The notes below the pieces were generated by a model. The model had not been told where the DNA came from and did not search any database. It saw nothing but the letters and a program-made list of their open reading frames with translations. Made by a program: the position numbers and the translations under genes. 64,000 bases of DNA, taken from the NCBI GenBank assembly GCA_024752435.1, contig CP103037.1, positions 1,798,001 to 1,862,000 on the forward strand, written 5' to 3'. The DNA comes from Allantophomopsis cytisporea (lineage: Eukaryota; Ascomycota; Leotiomycetes; Phacidiales; Phacidiaceae). Shown here in pieces: positions 12,871 to 24,960 of the stretch (its first letter is position 1; the number at the start of each line of letters is the position of its first letter).

Positions 12871-12921
12871 ACGGCATTCACGGCATTCACGGCATTCACA
12901 GCATTGACAACATTCACAACA
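12871..12921. repeat. 9-bp tandem repeat (unit cattcacgg)
   Basis: Three exact and about two decayed copies (cagcattga, caacattca) of a 9-bp unit. Confidence 0.8.
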
Positions 12922-13047
12922 TTTACATTGATCTACCATAAAACGCAGAGTACATCTCAACCCTCCTATCCCTCACGCTGCCAATCACGCATAACACATT
13001 TTAGACCCATCAGATACCCATCACACAAGCATCACGTCCCCACAATC

Positions 13048-13083
13048 AGCTAGCCAGCTAGCCAGCTAGCCAGCTAGCCAGTC
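13048..13083. repeat. 8-bp palindromic tandem repeat (agctagcc)
   Basis: Four copies of an 8-bp unit. Each copy contains the self-complementary hexamer gctagc, so the array could fold into several small hairpins. It sits about 350 bp past the stop codon of the phosphatase gene. Confidence 0.85.
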
Positions 13084-13436
13084 AGCCACCTTGCCTACGG
13101 CATGCGTCGGCATAGACGCAACTCCTCCAGCAATACCGCACAGCGAACGCAGGCCGTCTATCTCACGGAAGCGAAGCATACACGACCAAGGAGATGCAAA
13201 CGAGACACGCGGGATCTGCAAGGCGGACAGCGGGAAGGCCGCTTCAAACCAGTCGGGATGACTGGTGGAAGGTAACGGGAGGAGGAAGAGAGCACATTCA
13301 AACAGCACCACAGCACTACAACACCACAACACTATAGCACTCATACTTCAGTGTATCTAAACTCATATAACCCATATAACTCTTACACTGCACAGAATCA
13401 GACCCAGACCCAGACCCAGATGAACTCTACCCCAAA

Positions 13437-16400
13437 TCACGAAGGTTTCAAAGTCTCCCACCCCTGAACCTCACCCACCTCATCACCCAGCAAATCCACT
13501 GGTCTAGGCGGCAATTTAGGTCCCTGATCATCATCCGTATACCTCTCACCGGCAACATTCCCAGTCCCATTGCCATTGCCATTCCCATGTCCATTGCTCA
13601 CCCCACTCCCAACAGCCTTCCTGGCACCCCTCCGCGGCGGCGGCAAATCCGGCGCCACTCTCCCCGTCGCCGCACCACCGATTGGTCCCGTAGCGCGTCG
13701 AGGCGGCGGCAAAAAGCCCGAGCTATCGACGACATCGCGATCCCGATCGCTGTACCTAGCACCAACACGCCCTCCAGCAACGGTGTTCGATCTGCCGACG
13801 CCATCCGCACCTCGGCTAGCAGAGGAGCCGGTGAGCGACGACGACAAATGCACAGGTTTCTTTGCGACGGGCGGTTTAGCTTTTGCTGAGGAAGCGCCAC
13901 TAGACGTGGAGAGAATGGAGTGAGGACGGGACGAGAGCGAGCGATCGGCCATAGAGATGGGGGTGAAGGAGCCTGGCAAGCTGAGGCCTGTGTCGGGCGT
14001 TTCGCCGGATCGCTGGAAGGGCGGAGGGAGTTTGCGGGCTGGAAGTTTAGGGCTGCTGACGTCGTTGGCGAAGGAGTTCACTCGCCCTGGCTTCATGCGC
14101 GGGACACGGACCCAGTCTGGTTCGTCGGAGGGCGTGAATGGGTTTGGGTTGCGGTGCGGATTTGGTACTGCGTCTGCTGATGGTGGGCGGATAGCGGAGC
14201 GGGCCGGTTGAGAGTTATCTAGCCACCATTTGCGGCGATCTGAGGAGGCTGGTGGGAGACCTGGGTCGATGGCATCGTAGCCTATTAGGTCTTCGTCGTC
14301 GGAGTCGTCTGTGGAGGCGCGAAGAACGGGATCGCCGACTTCTTTGCGGCGCTTCTCGAAGAGGGCGCGCGAGAGGGCTTCGCGGGTTGCGGTGTCGATT
14401 ATACTGATTGTGCATTGGAAAGTTGCGTACACGGGGCGATGGTCTGAGAACTTCAGGTCGGCGGTATTGTATTGGATCTGGCGGATGTTGTTCCCTTTAC
14501 GTAGAATGCGGTCCGTCCAAGCTGGAATGCGCGCTTTCTCCGAGGTATCGTAGCGGTCAGTGCCCAGATCATATTTGTAGGTTGGCATGAAAGTGATACG
14601 AGATTCGGAGTAGAATGGGAATGTGAGGCCTGCTACCATTTGAAGATTCAACTGATCATTCTCGTACAGAGTATCCAAATCTCCCATATCGATCAGATGC
14701 TTGACTCGATCTGAGCCCAGGCCAATGCGGTAATTGAAATCGCCGAAAAAGATGACGGTGTCATGGTCGTCAATTCCACGATTGCGTGCGAATCTCAATC
14801 CATGATGGATCGTGTGATAATCTCTGTTTCGTTCCTCGTAATTTGCGAAGCCAGCAGCTAAATGAGCAGTCACAAAACAGATCTGCGTATTTGCATAGTC
14901 CATTCTGATAGCTACCGCACCTTTGTTACCGCTGAGCCCACTCATACCTGTCTTCTTGACACTTCCCTCAACATTCTTGATATCTTTGAGTACTGAGGCC
15001 TTGACAAAGATACAGAGAGCCGCTCCAACTAATTGTCCGCTGCGAAGTAAGACATAATCTTCTCGTCCAGCGGCACGAGCATGCTTGTTGAGAGTCTTTC
15101 GTACAGATCTCTCCCACTCCTGCTTTCTGGTGGGATCACTGTTCATAATTTGCTGAGGAGAAAGCTCCACAATCTCTTGGAATCCAACCGCAACAATTTC
15201 AGGGAACTTCTGTGAAGAGTCCACCTCAGGGCAAAGCCAAGATGACAGATCTTCACCATACCCAGTGATACGCCCGTTCAGATTATAAGTGCCTACCCAT
15301 ATATTGATCACTTGTGTTGAGGAATACTCCGCGCTGCGCTTGTTGAGTTCAGCATTGACGTAGTCATTGATTGGATCATATAAATGAACGGGAGTTTGGC
15401 CCATCAGTCGACCAAGCAGCATGTCGATAGTATTCTGCAATATGATGTTTAGTAAAAGCAGCAAGAAATTTGGAGCATTGGGATCTTACTTGTCTACCCT
15501 TATCTGCAAAATTATTGATATACAATCGAGTAGCTGACTTCCTCGCATCTGCGAATGCTCCAGCCAAGGACATTTTACCACTTCTCGTGAAAGAGGTTTT
15601 GAGCGCGCCTGTACCGGCATAGGTCCTCGACAGAGCATCTCCATTATCAGCCCATAGAGTTGAATGAAGCATCCAGAAACTCTGCCCAGCACGTTCTCCT
15701 CGATGACTGAGGAAGGACTCGATAGCCATCTGACTGATAATTGTCTGGATCAAATTCGTTCTGTCAAGGCAATCCAAGCAATTCGTTCTGAATACACCTT
15801 CTTGCTGTAATACAACTACTGCTCTCTTATAATCCTCTGAGTCTTCTGAGCTGGCGTGTGGGTCCTCTACTTGCTCTTGAAGATAGTAAGCAAAGCCGTC
15901 TGCAGACTGGTCGATATACCGACGAATCATGCTGGCAGCTTCATAACCATTGGGGCCCTTAGTTTCAGCGTGGAAATCGAATTCCGTCTCCCGCAGCATT
16001 TTATGGTCGCTTGCATTGGGATTATTCGAAACTTGATTGATAGAAGCATTCTTAACACCATATTGATATAGCTTAGTGAGTTCCGCCTCACCGGGTTTAG
16101 TCTCACTCAGGAGATTGACCACATGGACAGCACCATAATTGTGTTCCAAATCCTCAAAATGCTTGTCAAAGGCAGGCTGCGTAGCCTGTGCAGACCTTGT
16201 GATTGAGATCTTCTGTTGACCTGGAAGCAAACCTGGTGCTTGTTCCCAAAAGACTGGAACAGACCCTCGAATCTGGGCATATGAAAAGCAGAGACCGGCA
16301 GGACTCCAGAAGATTGTTTCTGATTCCACAAAATTTGCAACATTACCATCGTCATCTATACCACGGCTATTGAAGCGAGTACCTGCTCGTCGACATGACA

Positions 16401-17315
16401 ACCGAGATATAAGAGTCAAGGAAGCGGGAAGTCCAGTCTTTTCAGTTCGTATGGGATCGGAGGAAACGGGCACAGTGATACTGTTTACAAATCCTCTGAT
16501 AGCCGATGTCAATATCCGTGAAGAATCGAGCGCTTCTCTTTCATGTGAAACAAGTTGAGATCGGAATTTCACTAATGGACTGATCATATATGAGTTCCAT
16601 AAGAAGGATTCGTCGAGATTGTCAATATCAAGGGATGTAGACTCTGCGGATCTGATTGGAAAAGACCATAAGTAAATGTCCAAATAAATATAAAATATAA
16701 AATAAATCAAGTGTCAAGAGCTCACCTGTCCTGTAATCTATTCGTAAGATCAAAATCTGTACTATAATAAAAAGTGCCATTGCTCAATAGCTTTTGAATC
16801 TCCATACACGGATGCTCCAACGGCTCTCTACGGGCGAGATTAGCATGATAATCATGCGCCTCCTGCTTCAATGAGTCTTGGTAGGGATCAATGCTATCGA
16901 CCAGGATATTATCATAGTCGGTACTATTCAAGCAATAGAACTCGACCGCGAAGATCTTCTCGACAGTTTCGCCAGGCCGAACAGTCGCGACCTTCGCAGC
17001 TCCCGTGACAACACACAGGAAGACATCGTTTGCGATGGTGATGAGGCCGAGAGTTCCGTGGACCTGCACGGGGCTGAGGGTTCTGAAGTCGCTGAGGTCG
17101 AGGCGCGAGAGCTCGGAGAACTCGACCATGCAGCGCGGTACCTGCTGGCCATCGGACGAGGAGCGCGAGGGCGTGATGTGGAAGGAGGAGACAGAGGCAT
17201 TGGTCGTGAGCAGCTCGGTGGAGGTTGGGCTGTGCCGGAAGATGAGGGCGTGCGTGGAGGTCACAAGGGCGATGGCGCGGTTAGGGTAGTCGCAGAGCAG
17301 CACGCGGATGGACAT
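13437..17315 (-). CDS. INP52: Synaptojanin-like inositol polyphosphate 5-phosphatase (SAC + IPPc)
   Basis: Dual phosphoinositide phosphatase of 1249 residues. Coding exons: 16726-17315, 15490-16651, 13437-15434; introns are 74 and 55 nt and all junctions keep the frame. The N-terminal SAC domain has the Cx5R(T) active site RTNCLDCLDRTN around residue 488, so the SAC catalytic Cys and Arg are intact. The inositol 5-phosphatase domain (about 620-920) shows GTYNLNG, FQEIVELS, GDFNYRIG (815-822), AWTDRI (about 889) and SDHRP (914-918). The C-terminal 300 residues are disordered and Pro-rich with KLPPP/LPPPRR segments, plus an NPF triplet near 1015 that could bind EH domains. These features match yeast Inp52/Inp53, which remove PI(4,5)P2 and other phosphoinositides at endocytic actin patches and on endosomes. 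Which yeast paralogue it best matches is not resolved. Confidence 0.96.
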
Positions 17316-18168
17316 TTTGGGGTGTCTAGAGCTTCAGTTTGGGAAGCCGTATGCTCTTCGTCCGGCTCATGGTATGTGGGTTGCTGTAGGCTGCTCTATC
17401 ATCGCCGTTTGCTCAGCTGTTGTCCTCGGCGGTAAGGTATCTATCTGACTGTATGACCCCATCCCCAGGTGGTATCAGCGTCATGCTGAGAGACATTCTG
17501 CCAGCAGATTGGTTCCCGAAGTGGAACGGGCGGTGAGAGATCGTCGAATATGTATCACGTGATATACGATACTAATTTTTTCCAAATCTCCGCTCAAATT
17601 TCGCGAACGTTTGGTCCCTTGTCTGGACCGAAAAGCTCGGAGGGGGTAATACAGGAGGAATCTCCGGTGCGGGTTACGGTTCATTTCCAACCGCTGTCAA
17701 CTCATCGTTGGACTTGGATTTCATTTTGAATCAGGATCAAAATGTGGCTTTCAAGCATTCAAGATGAGGAGATCCAGAAATCCAAAAGCCCAATCTAGAC
17801 TCAAGCCCAGGGAGGTTACACATGTTGCAGTTGCGTGCTTGTTTGGTGCAGTACTTATTCTAGACGCAACCGTCACATCACGTGCCAGGTCACGGTCCGG
17901 TCAAGATTGAAGAATGTACGTAGAATATCTGTATCTTTTGTGCTGCGAACTCCTGCACCACTGTAGTCCATTACAGACGCATGTGACACGGCAGGTTGTC
18001 TCGTGTCTAGAACATGATATATCTATCGTACGAATAGATTTTGGCTGAAATGACTTCACGCAGGACGCCCATAATTGAGACTATCTACACCGGCCACATT
18101 TGCAGCAGCCTGGACTCTGTGGAGTATATATACAAAAGCGTAGCTTAATTTACACAGTAGGCCTCGAT

Positions 18169-18192
18169 AGAGTCGAGTCGAGTCGAGTCGAT
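18169..18192. repeat. 5-bp tandem repeat (gagtc)
   Basis: Four to five copies of the pentamer gagtc. Confidence 0.8.
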
Positions 18193-21100
18193 GGACGAAA
18201 GGCTGCTGTGCCCGTATGTATGTTCATATACATATATTATTATCAGGCGCATCAAGCTACCTTATGTGCTGCTAGCATTCCGGAGAGTCTCCAAGAGCGA
18301 CCTAGAACACTTACCTACCTGCATGATCTCAGGATACCCAAGTCCTATACTATGTAGTGCAACCGACGCATATCTTGAGCAATAGATTCGTAGGGGAGGA
18401 AAACACACTTAGTACTCGTTATTAACACCAAACCCCAACCAACATTCGTTTCTCCCAGCAACTTGTCGCGACTCGGAAAGCCACGCCCAGCCAAGAGAAA
18501 ACCTACCAAGAAAAACAGAAATCGGACTCCACAGATAGACCGTATCTATTCCCTTCAGAGGTTGTAGAATGATCTGCGCCGGTAGTAAAGTGCGTTGGAC
18601 ATTTCGAACACGGAAGCCATGCGGTGGCATTATTGAAACCTCGTGTAAAGTTTCGCCGGGAGCGTACATACGTGTGATGCATAGTTTCCCGTGGCCGTTT
18701 GCCGCCCACGTTTGAACAATCTAAGATTCCAGTCCAGCCTCTCCCGGCCCAGAAGAGGCGGGATTCGCAAAGAGGGCTCGAATGGGATGGGGAGGAGGAC
18801 GGCTACGAGCTAGATTCCATGCGTGTCCATCGACCTTGACTCTGAAACGTGAGAACGACCGTCTATACATGATATTAATGGTATCCATAGGATAGATACT
18901 AGGATCGGGGATCACTTGTTTGTCCAGCTGTTTGTACAGTTGTACTGTGCGCACGATCAGTTCATGGTGTGGACTCTTCATCTATACACTTACTAAAACC
19001 TCTCCTCCAACCTCGAAGTGGAGATTGAGGGTCTGGCTAGAAGGGCTCGACTCTCTTCTAAGCAGTACTTCTACGTAGACAACGAGTCCGAGTCAGGATT
19101 TTGCAGCGAATTCGAATTACTGAAAAAAGGCGCCAAGGCAAATCCCATGAACAACAGCTCGACCCTTAGAAAGCCACGGGTGCCGAGCCGGTGTATGGAA
19201 TGCCGTCTCTGCCGTAGTCCCCTGCATTTTGAGGCATTGACACAAACCGATGTGGCAAAGAGACCGCTCTGGAATGCAGACCAGCGGATGGAGGGGCCAC
19301 TTTATCCACACAGCCTTTATTGCAAAAGAGATAGAGCTTCAAGATCTCGCCGTGGCTTCTCATAGGATGCTACTTACAGATTGGTCTGGAGAATGGGGGA
19401 GATGATCGCGTATGGTCCTTTTTGTCAAGCCCAAGCTTTTCCGTGAGGTAGATAAGTAGAATGCTTTCGAGGGACAGGCTGGGCGTTGTCCATAGGTGGT
19501 CCTTGATGGACTGACAGGGTTGTACTCATAGAGCTAGGTGAAAGGAGAGATCGAGAGAGGTACTGATAAACACATACTCCATGTGGAATACATACTTGGA
19601 GGAATGGAAGGAGATTGGTCTCTCAAGTACATAGATAATCACGATAATGTACTAATAAAGCACTAGAATCGCATGCGCACATGGGGTCGGTGAAGCAACG
19701 TCGACGGGTGATCGCGATGATGAACAAACAGAGCCAGACAGAGGAGCAAAGCAAAAAAGGATTATGATATTGAAATTACCCTGGAAATCCTAAAGCGGAA
19801 AGCTATGATAGCTATCATACCGTACCGCCCCAGGGCAAGCGAGACGTGTACGTACAACTTGTCATCTGTACACATTTGAAGGTGACACAAATAGTTCGTG
19901 GCATCACAGAAGCCCGTCCTTATCCATATTCAGATGATGATGATGATGATGGACTCTTCGTTAAGTATCAAGGTGTAGATAGTTCGTAGCTGAAAATGCA
20001 GAACTGCAGGGCGAGAGAGCTCTCTTGGATCTTACCCTACCTTGCCTTACCTCAACTTACCTTTACCTTAATGCTGACATGCGTCGAAACCGCATGCGAA
20101 TCCAACGACGTTGGAGGGGTCTTGTACAGTATGCCACCGTCGACAGCTCCGCGCTGCACTTGGTAGGACAGAAGCGAAAGCGGGTGGTGATACATTCGCC
20201 AGCCACCTACGTCGGCGGTGATATGATGTGCTTGGCCAGTACATAGCTGATGGAGTACGGAGATTCATGGTCAGATTGTATTATTGTAGGGAATAAGCTG
20301 GCTGGTTTATTTCCATGGCGATGAAACAATCTTCATATTACGGTAGTGCATAATTGTGTTGGTACATAGGTACGTCTGTAGTATAGAGTATAGGTACGAG
20401 GTTATAATATTCCTTGAAAATATAGGTCCGTATATGTATGTTATGTTTACAAGACTGGCAAGATTATCATGACTTCTTGCGCTTGTGTACATCTTGTGTC
20501 GATGATTGACTCGTTCTTCACCTACGCATCTATGAATCTTCTTGTTCATCCTATGATCTTCCATCAATTCTACTACGGACCTCATACCCTTTGATCTCCT
20601 CCCAATTATCATGAATGATTTCACACGAGCATGCTTCACTCACCTCCATCTTATTATTTCCTTATTCAGATTTTGCGACTCGACCGGGGCCATATCAGCT
20701 AGCGCCAAAGCTTAGACGTGTGATTAGCCTTGTCGGGTTCGTGCCTCGTTACGGATGGCCATAGACCCCCCATGGACCACGGTCTAGATCGCAGATAAGC
20801 ACTCAACCACGCAGCCTATCCTGTCGGCTAACGATATGCTGCTTAGATGAGGGTCGATGTGTGAGGGAGTGCCCTGCAGATCATCACCACCACCACTGCA
20901 TACATACTTTGTATCCTTTCGTATTCCTTTACCGTCGTCATCGTCGAGCTTGGTTTGATTTGAAGAGGAGGACGGAGGCTTCTTCGGAGCAAAATATCCC
21001 CCCCTCCCCTCCCCGATTTATACTTATGCCCTCATATACACTGTACATAGTACGGTAGGTCCAGGATATGAATAGAATTATCAACACCTACCTACTACTA

Positions 21101-24100
21101 TTTACATACTCCATTTATTTCATTAGCTCTTTACCTAGCTCCACGTATTAACTCTATGCGTTCCGGCAACAGAACAAGTACCTACGTAGTATCACTTCTC
21201 TCGCTTTCTACTTGTCAGCGGCCTCATTCCGCCCTGTCTCTCTACTGATTCATTCAATCGCCATGCCATAATCAGTGGTAGTCGGTCGATTCACTTATAC
21301 TTCATACAATAATAATTTGGAGTTACAGACGACATCCCTCATCCATATCGATCGATGTCCCCGGTCTGTACTGTGTACAAGATGTATGTGTTGGTGCGGT
21401 TTACGCGTATATATCACCCGGTACGCGTGCACACATGCCAAGCACCACAGCCAGGAATGCTGTGTTTCAACCCTCTTCAATAATGACCACTAGATGTAGA
21501 ATAAAGTCAACCGGTACAGTAATCAGATTTATTATGCGCATACTACATAAAAATCACTAAGACCACATGTCAGAGGCACAACAATATCTCACGTTTTCGT
21601 CTGTTGTCTCCTCACCTACTTTTGTCGTTTGATGGGGAGGTAGAGATCTGATGGGTTACCGATTTCCCCGTCTTTCTCAAAACTTCAAGCGATCTAAGTC
21701 AGCTCGACATGTATGATTACCGCTGTTGGACACAGCGGCTTCCAAGAAGAGGGGAAAGGGAGAAAATGAGGCAAAGCGTATGCATATTCATAGATGAAGA
21801 CACACACTTACGACTGTGTTGACGGATAAGTTGATCATTTTGGTTCGTGAAAATGATTCAAGAATGACGAGGGAGCCCAAACCTACGGGAGTAGACCTTC
21901 CAAAGTGGCGTACAGCCTTCTGTCTCTACCCAACTTACAAGAAGTATGGATAAATTCATATTCCCTTCATTTGTGCGAACAGATACAGAATTTCCCCTTC
22001 TCATCTCTCAACTGTTACCAGCTTCGGCGCTTGACGTCGTTTCACCGAGACTTCAATCCCTCACTCCCTCCAGTTGCGGCGGATTCACTCGTCCCGGCGA
22101 CGTGGCTATGTCTTTATTAATGATTATGTTTATGTATACTACCCAAGTATCGGTGTGCTTACGCGACGAATACAGACAAAAGGGTTTGTCTGGCCCGAAG
22201 TTACAGACCAATTCCAGAGCCTTTTCATCACCACATCACTTGACTTCCAAACCTTCTTGGCAGAAAAAAACGCTCTTGTTCCTCTTTCCAAGTGGTGCGC
22301 TCTATGCGAGCCCGGAGTGCATCTGTCACTACGCAGAACTTACCACCCCTTCTCCCTTCTTTTACACGCTGCATTTCTGCATTCTGTCTACACTCTGTAT
22401 TGTCTCCGAGATTTCGTTCCCATCATCGTCATACAGCTCCTATCCGAAAGGTGAGGAGGAGGAGGAGGAGGAGGAGGAGCGAGCCAGACCTCCGAAAGAC
22501 ATGTATGGATGCTCCCGCACATCGATTTCCCGAAGCAATACGGTATTGTCTGTAGGATACTCATCGGTGGTAACAATACGTAGTTCATGTATATATATCT
22601 ACAACTATGACGACGATAATCATCTTAACTCAACCACACTTGATTCAACATCGACGACTGAGCCTGTATGCGACACTCAATGAGACACCGACACGCTGAC
22701 GCTCTTCATCACATACCTCAGCCAGCCCTCATCCAACACGCGTAGTTATATCTCTCGGAACAACGTAGAGTGCAGAGTAGAGGAGCTGCTTTCTAAGTAC
22801 ATAGTGGCTGCTCGCGCATCCACGCACCCGTCACCGGCCAGCCAGTCCGTTTCTCCCAGAGATCTGCCAACCTCCAAAAAACCCCGTAGATCCCTAATGA
22901 ACCCTAGCCCCACCTTGCCTCGGCAGACCTACACGTTCTGTCGCACCGCGACGCTGCGAATCTGCCTGCATCTGGTAGCTGCAGCGGCGGCCGAATGACT
23001 ACTACTGTATTCCAATTCCGTTGCACTGGGCGAGAGAACAATAGTCTGTCAGTCAGTCAAGTCCCCTAGAAAATCCCTTATCCTTGCCTAAGTCGAGTGC
23101 TGCATGGAATGGTGCTCTGTGTGGGTCTTTTTTGTCACTCTGGATTTTGGACGGAGTGTCTGCTCTGCTGTCTGGTGTCTGTCTGCTTGCTGTTGAAATG
23201 GGAGATGAAAAAGTGCTGCTTTCTATTTCGTATGCTCTATTATTCATCGTGTTGTGTTCTAAGCTCTTTGCTCTTTACTGTTTTGTCTGTCCTTATGGGT
23301 AATATTAGAAATATGTGCCAGCCTCAAGCGGAATCTCATGCACCAATATACCGCGAACCTTGAAGGGTTAGGGTCTTTTAGAGAGCCTTTAAATCAGGAA
23401 TAAATATAACATCAAGTCCTGCAGGTATGCTAGTATTCCGTATAAGAATGAAAATAACAGTAAGAAGACAACTGAAAGGCCCTTGAGTTGCAAGCAAAAG
23501 CATTAATCATATGGCTCAAAAGGGAAAAGGGAGAAGGAAACTAGGTGGGAGTAAGGTGGTAGGCTATCTCTCTACTTCTTCACCTTACCATGTCCGGACC
23601 TTTTACACACCAGCATTATTAGTTAGTTATTGTTAATTTATTATTATTCATCATCCGCTTGTAAGTGTGTACATACGTATGTACCAATATTACCTACTGA
23701 ATGTATGTATCTGTGTACTGTGTATGTATGCATGTACGTACGTGTACGTACACAATACGATTTACGTAGGTAGTGCCGTAGAAGAGTCTCTCCATGTCTT
23801 CTTTTGTCTTCTTGTCTCTCTTCATCTGTCGCCTACTTTGCAGTAGTACAATCGCAGCATACATAGGCGGCCAGAAAGAAAGCAGTGCACCGAAAGAGAA
23901 ATAAAATATAATAGTCCTTACCACCTTAAGTACTACTATACATACGAAATATGTACCTATACTATGTACTATACTATACTAATATACTAATATACTATCC
24001 ATAAGACCCATAGACTCATAGACCCATACCAACCATACTGTACCACACATACCACACCCATGCCATCATACTACTACCAACACTCAAGGGCCCTACCTCG

Positions 24101-24160
24101 CCAAGCACTACTCACTTATCCTTACCAAAGGCCCTGCGTCCAGACCCGCGGAATTTGCTC

Positions 24161-24212
24161 CTACCACCACCACCACCACCACCACCACCGCCTCCACCTC
24201 CACCTCCACTAC
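24161..24212. repeat. (CCA)n/(CCACCT)n repeat
   Basis: Trinucleotide cca run passing into a hexanucleotide cctcca run. A gacttg-type repeat follows at about 24255-24330. Confidence 0.85.
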
Positions 24213-24802
24213 TGCCACTGCCTTCCGATTGTCATCTGCTTTCCCTTGCAAACTTGAACTTGACTTGCTTGGATCTCAGATCTTGGACTTGGATTTGGGC
24301 GTGCTCTTGGACTTGGACTTGGACTTCATCGCTCGTCATTTGTCTTCTGAACCGACTGCCGAAAGCCTCCAAACATTTCCTTCCCGGTCTCGTTCTTTTG
24401 GTGCAATTTACGACAAGCCACCGATCTTCCTGTACGATACTCTATGTAGCATTGCACCGACCCCAAACCAACCTCTACTTTAGCTTAACCTCGACTCTAA
24501 ACCTCTAAAGCCAAAAGGACTGCTCAAGCAGCCTGCCTTTCTTCATCCTTACTACTTACGACTTACCACTTCCTACCTCGAAATAATAACCACCAAAATA
24601 CATCCACTTCAGAACAGAAACCTAAAGTTTGTACCTCTCACAAGCTACAGGTCCTGCGAATCATAACATTTCTAGTCTTCACGCCTGCCAAGAAAGAGAG
24701 AAAGAAAGAAAGAATAAACGTGAAGACATCCTGCGAACACTCGACTGGGGTACTTGGATAAGGCACCGAGAAAGAATAGGCTATTAGGTGTTTTACGGAT
24801 CG

Positions 24803-24877
24803 ATGGGCGGAGGAGGAGATTTCAGCCAGATGAACGACGGTGGAGATTTACAAATCGCGCAGACGCCAGACATATAA
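24803..24877 (+). promoter_or_regulatory. Upstream ORF in the histidine-kinase leader
   Basis: ATG-started frame of 24 codons (begins MGGGGDFSQM, ends TPDI then TAA), closing 83 nt before the kinase start codon. If the kinase mRNA begins upstream of it, this uORF could limit translation. Its position is certain; its use is inferred. Confidence 0.4.
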
Positions 24878-24960
24878 TCTATATCTGTATATTTCGATTA
24901 CATATATACATACCGGCCTATCATTGCGGAACCATTTGGATCGCCGACCCTCACCTGGAG

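Larger units (their letters stand above)
9660..13436. other. Long repeat-rich intergenic region
   Basis: About 3.8 kb upstream of the Ser-rich gene and downstream of the phosphoinositide phosphatase. It is packed with simple repeats (listed separately) and polypyrimidine tracts. Open frames here translate only the repeats. A long promoter and 5' leader is the likeliest role of its left part. Confidence 0.5.
17316..24960. other. 7.6 kb gene-poor region
   Basis: This interval separates the divergent phosphatase and histidine kinase genes. Frames are short and none shows a recognisable domain or sensible composition. It contains simple repeats (gagtc at 18169-18192, gat at 19936-19951, gag at 22450-22482, cca/cct at 24161-24212) and a long polypyrimidine-rich leader before the kinase. 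No tRNA-like T-loop block was seen. Non-coding transcripts are possible but cannot be shown. Confidence 0.5.

Noticed and set aside
9943..13083. Possible CRISPR-like or satellite array
   Set aside because: The repeats are unrelated microsatellites of 2 to 9 bp without regular spacers, in a eukaryotic genome.
21946..22683. Plus-strand frame of 245 codons
   Set aside because: Composition is random-looking, it includes a Glu run made by a (gag)n microsatellite, and it has no domain or splice context.
23360..23380. Telomere-like ttaggg
   Set aside because: A single copy within unique sequence, not an array.
17316..24960. tRNA genes in the gene-poor interval
   Set aside because: No A-box/B-box pair with a GGTTCGAATCC-like T-loop was recognised by eye. 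A tRNA-finding program would settle it.
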